DNA of 64,000 nt from Paucilactobacillus suebicus DSM 5007 = KCTC 3549. GTDB lineage: Bacteria > Bacillota > Bacilli > Lactobacillales > Lactobacillaceae. Below are positions 58,316-64,000 of this stretch, in pieces (positions within the stretch are counted from its first letter, which is position 1; each line of letters starts with the position of its first letter). Made by a program: the position numbers and the translations under genes. The notes under the pieces are model-generated. The model made no database searches. It saw only the letters and a list, made by a program, of their open reading frames with translations, and was not told where the DNA came from. The stretch lies in NCBI RefSeq assembly GCF_001434475.1, contig NZ_AZGF01000001.1, forward strand, positions 1 through 64,000, in the 5' to 3' direction.

Positions 58316-58924
58316 TTACAACTTGTTGTAGTATTCAACGATAAGTGATTCATCGATTTCAGCATCCATGTCTTCACGTTCTGGAATACGAACTAATGAA
58401 CCTTCAAGTTTGTCAGCGTCAAATTCAACATATGAAGGACGACCAACCACAGCTTCAACAGCGCTCTTGATAATGACTAAGTCTTTTGACTTTTCGCGAA
58501 CACCGATAACTTGGCCAACAGTTACTTCGTATGAAGGAATATCAACACGCTTACCATCCACTGTAATGTGACCATGGTTAACGAGTTGACGAGCTTGACG
58601 ACGTGTCGTTGCTAAGCCAAGACGATAAACCATGTTGTCAAGACGACGCTCGAGCAATGCCATAAAGTTAGTACCATGGGTACCTTCCTTGATCTTGCCG
58701 GCGCGTACAAACAAGTTAGCAAATTGACGTTCTGTCATGCCGTATGTCATACGGAGCTTTTGCTTTTCTTGTAATTGCAAGCCATATTCTGAAAGCTTGC
58801 TACGACGATCGCGACCATGATCACCTGGTGCATATGGGCGACGAGCTAATTCTTTACCTGTACCTGATAGTGAAACGCCAAGGCGACGTGAAATACGCCA
58901 ACTTGGTCCTGTATAACGAGACAT
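58316..58924 (-). CDS. rpsD: 30S ribosomal protein S4
   Basis: A 202-residue S4, a primary 16S rRNA binder. It starts [15 protein letters not shown], has the S4 RNA-binding domain ([13 protein letters not shown] to [11 protein letters not shown]) and is the long zinc-free type (no Cys). The ATG at 58924 is chosen over an upstream in-frame codon because SRYTGP is the mature start. It is transcribed alone from a long leader and ends at a strong terminator. Confidence 0.98.
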   Translation of the reverse strand: MSRYTGPSWRISRRLGVSLSGTGKELARRPYAPGDHGRDRRSKLSEYGLQLQEKQKLRMTYGMTERQFANLFVRAGKIKEGTHGTNFMALLERRLDNMVYRLGLATTRRQARQLVNHGHITVDGKRVDIPSYEVTVGQVIGVREKSKDLVIIKSAVEAVVGRPSYVEFDADKLEGSLVRIPEREDMDAEIDESLIVEYYNKL

Positions 58925-58939
58925 ATATATATCCTCCAA

Positions 58940-59085
58940 AATTTAATATGGAGTAAAATAATCCGATTGCGAGCTTGGTATTCGTGCAGATTGATTTGCA
59001 ACGTTCACCTTTGCAGCCGCGGTTACTAGTTGAACCATGTGGCATCCCTCTGTTGACGAGCTTACCCACTCACTGCTGCATTATT
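58940..59085 (-). promoter_or_regulatory. Putative autoregulatory leader of rpsD
   Basis: A leader of roughly 130-150 nt lies between the likely promoter (TGTAAAAT around 59087-59094) and rpsD. Read on the minus strand it contains several pairable GC-rich blocks (for example AAGCTCG twice, GTTGCAAA and GCGGCTGCAAA). S4 represses its own mRNA through such a leader in Bacilli; I infer the same here but have not matched it to a covariance model. Confidence 0.5.
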
Positions 59086-59114
59086 TTACACAAAGAGTAG
59101 TATAACGTGTTTGA

Positions 59115-59579
59115 TTAGGCAACGTCAAGGTGATTCATCAAAACTCGTGCAAATTCACTTAATTCTTTAGCTTCATCCTCTGAAAACCGATCAAAAACTT
59201 TAGAATCAATGTCCATGACACCAATTTTTTTACCATCTTCAGTAATTAATGGAACCACAATTTCAGCATTAGAATCGCTGTCACACGCAATGTGTCCTGG
59301 AAATTCGTGAACATTAGATACTCTGGTTACCTGATTATTTGCAAAGGCAGTGCCACAAACGCCCGCACCATTTTTGATATGCATACAGGCCACCTTACCT
59401 TGAAATGGTCCCAAAGCTAACTCGTCTTCATCCTCTTGATAAAGATAAAAGCCCGTCCAATTAACATCTTTCAATGTTTGCATCAGTAGAGCTGATGCAT
59501 TTGATAAATTAGCAGTTACGTTTTGCTCATTGAATAATAGTGCATCCAATTGTTGGTTCATTAATGATAAATCTGTCAT
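59115..59579 (-). CDS. Free methionine-(R)-sulfoxide reductase (GAF domain)
   Basis: A 154-residue single GAF-domain protein. The three cysteines of the fRMsr family are present (Cys65, Cys75 and Cys99, in KVACMHIK, AGVCGTA and HIACDSD). It reduces free Met-R-sulfoxide using thioredoxin. Equivalent to YtsP of Bacillus. Monocistronic and divergent from ezrA; a 16-bp palindrome lies between them. Confidence 0.93.
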   Translation of the reverse strand: MTDLSLMNQQLDALLFNEQNVTANLSNASALLMQTLKDVNWTGFYLYQEDEDELALGPFQGKVACMHIKNGAGVCGTAFANNQVTRVSNVHEFPGHIACDSDSNAEIVVPLITEDGKKIGVMDIDSKVFDRFSEDEAKELSEFARVLMNHLDVA

Positions 59580-59631
59580 GAAAACTCTCCCATCCCAATA
59601 AGTTTAACGTGTTGGCACGTTTCGTCTATGT

Positions 59632-59637
59632 TATAAT
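59632..59637 (+). promoter_or_regulatory. ezrA extended -10 promoter element
   Basis: A perfect TATAAT preceded by TGT (59629-59631), about 77 bp before the ezrA ATG; no good -35. Confidence 0.5.
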
Positions 59638-59713
59638 TTTTAATAAGATGATTTTAAAGGTTAGAGGCATAAAAAGCAATCATAAAGTTTCTTACATAAG
59701 GGTGGGATTTTAA

Positions 59714-61417
59714 ATGTTGCAGGTTTTAATTGGGATTGTTGTCATCGCGCTGGTGATTGTCGGTGGTCTATACTTTTTTCAGCGAAGTGCAATTAATAGA
59801 ATTAATGATTTACAGGCACGCAAACAGCAACTAGTAGAGCGCCGATTAGGACAGTCAATCAAAGACGGTTCACAATTAAGTTTAACTGGTGACTCTTTGG
59901 ATCAGTTCAACGAGTTAAAGGAACGCTACCAAAAAGTTCATGATAAACAGTTTCCTCAAATTGATGAACTAGCTGACGAAACACGAAACGATGCGCATGG
60001 TATTAATTTTATTTTAACTAATCAAAAAATTAATCAACTAAGCGAATTAGTGTCAAAGGCGGAAGAAGAACTTAAAGCAGTTCAATCTTCACTGAAAGAA
60101 CTTCAAAAAGTTGACCAAACTCACAAACAGGCAGTTTCTGAATTAGAGAAAAAGTACCAAAAACTAAGAAAAGAGCTGTTATCTGAAAACTTTCGGTTTG
60201 GCCCTAGCATTGATCAATTGGAAGAACGTTTGTCATCTCTTGAAGACCAATTTGATCAATTCAGCCAGTTAACAGCCAAGGGTGATCACTCAAAGGCACA
60301 TGAGGTGTTAGTAGAATTACGATCACAGACCGCGGCCCTCGAAAAAGTGATTGCTGCTGTCCCTGAACAATTTGCAAAGCTGAATGTTACTTATCCTGAT
60401 CAATTAACAGAATTAAATGCTGGCTACCAAAAACTATTAGACGATAACTTTAAATTTGCCGATGCCGACATCCAAACAGAAATTGAAAATATTGCTAAAC
60501 AACGACAAGAAACGTTAGATAAGTTAGCTTCGTTGGATACAGACGCCGTATCTAAAGCAAATGATAGCATCGACCGTCAAATTGATCATTTATATGATGT
60601 CATGCAAAAAGAAATTGATGCTCGTCCCCAAGTCGAAAAATTAATGCCAGAAATCAGTAAGTTTGTCATACATGCGCAAAATCAAAATCATGAATTGTTG
60701 ATTGAATTAGACCGATTAAGTCAAAATTATGCGCTCGATCACGCCGAAATAGAAACGACTCGTGGTCTTGCAGAACAAATTAAGGCAATCGAAAAGGACT
60801 ATCAAGAGGATATTAATAATATTCGTGCGCACACCGCAATTGACAGTCAAGTGTTAAGCCGACAACAAGATGCTAACGAGAAACTAACACAAATCGAACT
60901 TCAACAAACTGAGGTTAACGATAGTGTCGCTGGCCTACAGGATGATGAAAAGAAGGCAAAAGATACTCTTAATAGATTTGCAACGGAAATTCACGCAATT
61001 AAGCGTCAGGTTGAGTTACTAAATTTACCAGGTCTTCCAAAGGAGTATTTAGATTATTTCTTTGTTGTAAGCGATGAAATCACTAAACTTGATCAAGATA
61101 TCAACCGAATCAAGATTAACATGGAAGACATTACCAAACAGTTATTGATTGTCCAAGCTGATTTAGAAACATTGCAAGAAAAAACTGACGATATTCGAGA
61201 CAGCTCGCAATTGACGGAACGTTTGTTACAATATGCTAACAGATTCCGTGAGAACAATGCTGAAGTCGATGCCGCTGCACAAAAATCTCAAGAACTGTTT
61301 AGTAAGGACCACGATTATGCGGCCAGTCTTGAGGCAATAGCAACGGTCATTGATAAAGTGGAACCTGGATCATACAAAAGACTTGAAAAAAATTATTACG
61401 ATACTCAAGTTAAATAA
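59714..61417 (+). CDS. ezrA: Septation ring formation regulator EzrA
   Basis: A 567-residue EzrA. A single N-terminal membrane helix (about residues 2-21) is followed by an almost entirely helical, spectrin-like cytoplasmic region with repeated coiled-coil heptads. It restrains and positions FtsZ rings in Firmicutes and interacts with GpsB and PBP1. Length is typical. The ATG at 59714 follows AGGGTGGG. It ends at a strong terminator. Confidence 0.95.
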   Translation: MLQVLIGIVVIALVIVGGLYFFQRSAINRINDLQARKQQLVERRLGQSIKDGSQLSLTGDSLDQFNELKERYQKVHDKQFPQIDELADETRNDAHGINFILTNQKINQLSELVSKAEEELKAVQSSLKELQKVDQTHKQAVSELEKKYQKLRKELLSENFRFGPSIDQLEERLSSLEDQFDQFSQLTAKGDHSKAHEVLVELRSQTAALEKVIAAVPEQFAKLNVTYPDQLTELNAGYQKLLDDNFKFADADIQTEIENIAKQRQETLDKLASLDTDAVSKANDSIDRQIDHLYDVMQKEIDARPQVEKLMPEISKFVIHAQNQNHELLIELDRLSQNYALDHAEIETTRGLAEQIKAIEKDYQEDINNIRAHTAIDSQVLSRQQDANEKLTQIELQQTEVNDSVAGLQDDEKKAKDTLNRFATEIHAIKRQVELLNLPGLPKEYLDYFFVVSDEITKLDQDINRIKINMEDITKQLLIVQADLETLQEKTDDIRDSSQLTERLLQYANRFRENNAEVDAAAQKSQELFSKDHDYAASLEAIATVIDKVEPGSYKRLEKNYYDTQVK

Positions 61418-61420
61418 AAG

Positions 61421-61466
61421 TAAATAATGAGGCTGAGAAAATTAAATTTCTCAGCCTCATTATTTA
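61421..61466. terminator. Bidirectional terminator between ezrA and the DUF1054 gene
   Basis: AATAATGAGGCTGAGAAA and TTTCTCAGCCTCATTATT form an 18-bp perfect stem with a 6-base loop. Confidence 0.93.
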
Positions 61467-61475
61467 TGGCAAAAT

Positions 61476-62081
61476 CTATTCACCTATCAGCATTTTGTAT
61501 ACTGGTAGCATTGATACAATGGTATCAGTAATAATCGTCTGTTGTTTTTCACTTTCTAAAGAAAAAAATTGGTCATTTGAAGGCCACATTTTACCGACCA
61601 AAAATTCGCTTGTTTTTAAATTACTAAACTTACTAACAATGGCAGCCAGGTTTTCACTGGTATTTTTAACCACGGTTGATGTAGTATGGTCGTTACTGAT
61701 ACTCCAATTATTGCCCAAATAACTGACTAGTTTCTCACTTTGCATCACCCTGCTAGTAATGCCTTCTTGAACGCGCGCTTCTTGCAATACGTCTAGCCAT
61801 ACAAACATACAATCTGGCCAAAATCCGACTTCAAAATGAGGATCTTTTTTATACCCTTTCTTGTGTGGACCAAAAGCTACCCATGTATCGACCGGAGGAT
61901 TAATTGTCCTTCGGAGGTGCTTTGCAATATGAGAATACACAATGACCCCTTTGTCCTGGAGTATCGGTTGCAGGGTACCAGCCAACTGTTCAAATTTTGG
62001 ATCAATGATCGTCTTTATTTTTGTCATTCTGCCTTCTAGAGTACGATCATTAAATACATCGAAATCATTCTGATTAAACAT
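61476..62081 (-). CDS. DUF1054 protein (UPF0637, YktB family)
   Basis: A 201-residue protein of the UPF0637/DUF1054 family. Typical features include the FDVFNDRTLEGRM start and VDTWVAFGPHKKGYKKDPHF mid-protein. The function is unknown. The ATG at 62081 is preferred to a TTG two codons upstream (GGGGTG spacing). It is transcribed alone, convergent with ezrA. Confidence 0.9.
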   Translation of the reverse strand: MFNQNDFDVFNDRTLEGRMTKIKTIIDPKFEQLAGTLQPILQDKGVIVYSHIAKHLRRTINPPVDTWVAFGPHKKGYKKDPHFEVGFWPDCMFVWLDVLQEARVQEGITSRVMQSEKLVSYLGNNWSISNDHTTSTVVKNTSENLAAIVSKFSNLKTSEFLVGKMWPSNDQFFSLESEKQQTIITDTIVSMLPVYKMLIGE

Positions 62082-62121
62082 TAACAATCACCCCACTTTC
62101 AAATTGAAGATGGTTAAATGT

Positions 62122-62127
62122 TATACT
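62122..62127 (+). promoter_or_regulatory. yueI-rarA extended -10 promoter element
   Basis: TATACT preceded by TGT, 31 bp before the yueI start; no convincing -35. Confidence 0.45.
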
Positions 62128-62158
62128 AATAATATAGAAAAAGAAAGGAACATCACAA

Positions 62159-62626
62159 ATGTCATCAAATTCAGAAATACCAGAAGATAAGCATTTACAA
62201 GCGGCAATGTATGGCACGCTAAAAGTTAACCCAGATGAGCAGCGAAAATACCTGGGTACATTTCGCGAACGTGTAAGCTTAACAATTTCAATTGGTGAAC
62301 TGGAACAAAATCAGTGGACTGAGGCATTTAAAAAAGAATTAGCTGATGAACATTCCGAAATCATCTTTTTCAATGGTAATATCGAACAGGAACATTTAAA
62401 AGAATATATTATTCTAGCTACAAAAGCGGGCGTTAATTTCACTCTAAAAACCAATCCTGAATACAAAACCGGCAGTGAAAATTTTGCAATTGTGATTGCT
62501 TCCAAAAAAGCAATTTACGTTGAACCGATCGATGTTGCCAAGAAATATGATCCAGACACACTGAATCAATCAAGTGAACCAAGCCCCAAAAAGTCATTTT
62601 TTGCTAGACTGTTTAATCACGATTAA
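62159..62626 (+). CDS. yueI: YueI-family protein (DUF1694)
   Basis: A 155-residue DUF1694 protein, with LQAAMYGTLKVNPDEQRKYLGTFRERV near the start, the conserved family motif. The fold resembles small L7Ae-like alpha/beta domains; function unknown. Start ATG at 62159 after AAAGGAA. It lies 19 bp before rarA and is co-transcribed with it. Confidence 0.88.
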   Translation: MSSNSEIPEDKHLQAAMYGTLKVNPDEQRKYLGTFRERVSLTISIGELEQNQWTEAFKKELADEHSEIIFFNGNIEQEHLKEYIILATKAGVNFTLKTNPEYKTGSENFAIVIASKKAIYVEPIDVAKKYDPDTLNQSSEPSPKKSFFARLFNHD

Positions 62627-62645
62627 AAATTAAGGAGAAACTATT

Positions 62646-63932
62646 TTGCAACAACCATTAGCATACCGGATGCGTCCAACAAAGCTCGATGAAATCGTGG
62701 GACAACAGCATCTAGTTGGTCCTGGTAAAATAATTGCTAGAATGGTGACGGCCAAAATGCTATCATCTATGATTCTGTATGGACCACCTGGCACTGGTAA
62801 AACCAGTATCGCCAGTGCAATTGCCGGATCAACAAAATATGCATTTAGAATGTTAAATGCTGCCACTGATTCAAAAAAAGATTTACAAATTGTTGCTGAA
62901 GAGGCCAAAATGAGTGGTACGGTCATCTTGCTACTTGACGAAATTCATCGATTGGATAAAACAAAACAAGACTTTCTATTACCACATTTGGAAAGCGGAA
63001 GAATTATCCTAATTGGCGCAACAACAGAAAATCCATATATTTCCATCAATCCTGCCATTCGGAGTAGAACACAGATTTTTCAAGTATATCCACTTTCTGA
63101 AGATGAAATGGAAAAAGCTGTTGATCGGGCCATTGAGGACAAAGAACGCGGCCTTGGAAAAATGAAAATTGACCTTAAACCTGAAGCAAAGCTTCAATTA
63201 GTCCGTGCAACAAACGGCGACCTAAGGAGTGCTTTGAACGGCTTAGAACTAGCTGCCAAATCAACTCCTGAAAATGATGATGGTGTCATTGAACTAACAC
63301 TCCCAATTATTGAAGAAAGTGTTCAGCACAAAGCGCTATCCGCTGATAAAAACGGCGATGCCCACTACGATGTGATCTCAGCATTTCAAAAGTCAATTCG
63401 CGGCAGCGATACCGATGCAGCCCTACATTATCTTGCCAGATTAATAGAAGCGGGCGATTTACCGATTATTGCAAGGCGACTAATGATTATTGCGTACGAA
63501 GATATTGGTTTAGCAAACATGCCTGCTGCTAACAGAGCCGTGACGGCGGTGTTAGCAGCAGAGAAGGTTGGTTTCCCAGAGGCACGGATTCCTTTAGCAG
63601 ACGCAGTCATAGAACTCTGTCTTTCTCCAAAATCAAACTCTGGTGTTACTGCCATTGATGCAGCAATCGATCAGATAAGAAGTGGTAATTTTGGTGACGT
63701 CCCTGATCACCTTAAGGATTCACACTATGCGGGTGCAGCTAAGTTAGGTCATGGTACCGACTATCTATACCCACATAATTACCCGAATGACTGGGTTAAG
63801 CAACAATATTTGCCTGATAAAATCAAACATGCTCAGTATTATCACGCAAAGGAAAATGGCCGATTTGAGACTGCTTTGTCACAACAGTACGATCAATTAA
63901 CTAAAGCCCAGAAAATCAAAAAGAAAAATTAG
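62646..63932 (+). CDS. rarA: Replication-associated recombination protein RarA (MgsA)
   Basis: A 428-residue AAA+ ATPase acting at stalled forks, related to RuvB and clamp loaders. It has Walker A GPPGTGKTS (about residue 45), Walker B LLLDEIHRLD, sensor ATTENPY, and the C-terminal tetramerisation region (YAGAAKLGHGTDYLYPHNYP). Start TTG at 62646 behind AAGGAG. Confidence 0.96.
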   Translation: MQQPLAYRMRPTKLDEIVGQQHLVGPGKIIARMVTAKMLSSMILYGPPGTGKTSIASAIAGSTKYAFRMLNAATDSKKDLQIVAEEAKMSGTVILLLDEIHRLDKTKQDFLLPHLESGRIILIGATTENPYISINPAIRSRTQIFQVYPLSEDEMEKAVDRAIEDKERGLGKMKIDLKPEAKLQLVRATNGDLRSALNGLELAAKSTPENDDGVIELTLPIIEESVQHKALSADKNGDAHYDVISAFQKSIRGSDTDAALHYLARLIEAGDLPIIARRLMIIAYEDIGLANMPAANRAVTAVLAAEKVGFPEARIPLADAVIELCLSPKSNSGVTAIDAAIDQIRSGNFGDVPDHLKDSHYAGAAKLGHGTDYLYPHNYPNDWVKQQYLPDKIKHAQYYHAKENGRFETALSQQYDQLTKAQKIKKKN

Positions 63933-63941
63933 TTAAATTGA

Positions 63942-63970
63942 TTGCGCTATCATATACAACATGCTAACAT
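63942..63970 (+). promoter_or_regulatory. Promoter for a gene or RNA beyond the right edge
   Basis: TTGCGC (63942-63947) and TAACAT (63965-63970) with a 17-bp spacer, and TGC before the -10. A start near 63977 would leave about 24 bases of transcript inside the window, without an ORF or ribosome site. The downstream product is not visible. Confidence 0.5.
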
Positions 63971-64000
63971 ATATATAGAAACTCTAAGGTGTACGCGTTG

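Noticed and set aside
62630-62926. Minus-strand 98-codon open frame over rarA
   Set aside because: It is antisense to the conserved Walker A region of rarA and has no family resemblance or ribosome site.

Overview
The window is AT-rich, densely packed bacterial chromosome with the gene content and order of a low-GC Gram-positive of the family Lactobacillaceae. Indicators are the divergent ccpA/pepQ pair, a dapH/dapL pair next to a c-di-AMP-binding CBS protein, T-box leaders, MreBCD with EzrA/ZapA, RNase Y and TTG/GTG start codons behind strong Shine-Dalgarno sites. I cannot fix the genus. About 60 protein genes are visible, nearly all housekeeping and mostly on the minus strand. I see no prophage, transposon, CRISPR array, restriction-modification or other defence island, tRNA or complete rRNA gene.

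Layout. 1-520 is gene-free and carries a tandem promoter pair that looks like the head of an rRNA operon running off the left edge. 0.5-5.4 kb: yebC, a membrane protein, ccpA, pepQ and two small envelope proteins. 5.5-11.9 kb: a mechanosensitive channel, the dap/cbpB group, the murI-rdgB-phosphodiesterase operon, yslB and trxA. 12-17.3 kb: zapA-cvpA-mutS2, rnhC and ireB-ruvX-DUF1292. 17.4-24.3 kb: alaS (T-box), a DEAD-box helicase, nrnA and dinB. 23.9-32.9 kb: a long repair and tRNA-modification run, mutS-mutL-ruvA-ruvB-queA-tgt-yajC. 33-41.5 kb: the conserved ymfF-ymfH-rodZ-pgsA-cinA-recA-rny run, with a LexA box before recA. 41.7-47.3 kb: aspartate kinase, cardiolipin synthase and a T-box-controlled amino-acid ABC transporter. 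47.3-55.1 kb: mreBCD, radC, folC and valS (T-box). 55.1-64 kb: tpx, iscS-thiI, rpsD, a free-methionine-sulfoxide reductase, ezrA, a DUF1054 protein, yueI and rarA.

The most interesting features are non-coding. The ABC-transporter leader (about 46886-47268) has one complete T-box sensor followed by a second copy, offset about 107 bp, of only the stem III/T-box/terminator decision module. Aligning the three T-box specifier loops gives Ala (GCU), Val (GUA) and, for the transporter, His (CAC), although the base that should pair with the tRNA discriminator does not corroborate His. A structured leader of about 110 nt with no family I recognise precedes iscS-thiI and contains a segment complementary to the iscS Shine-Dalgarno region. 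A long hairpin without a U-tract separates mreB from mreC. I found no novel protein-based system; the only protein of truly unknown role is the membrane protein downstream of ccpA.
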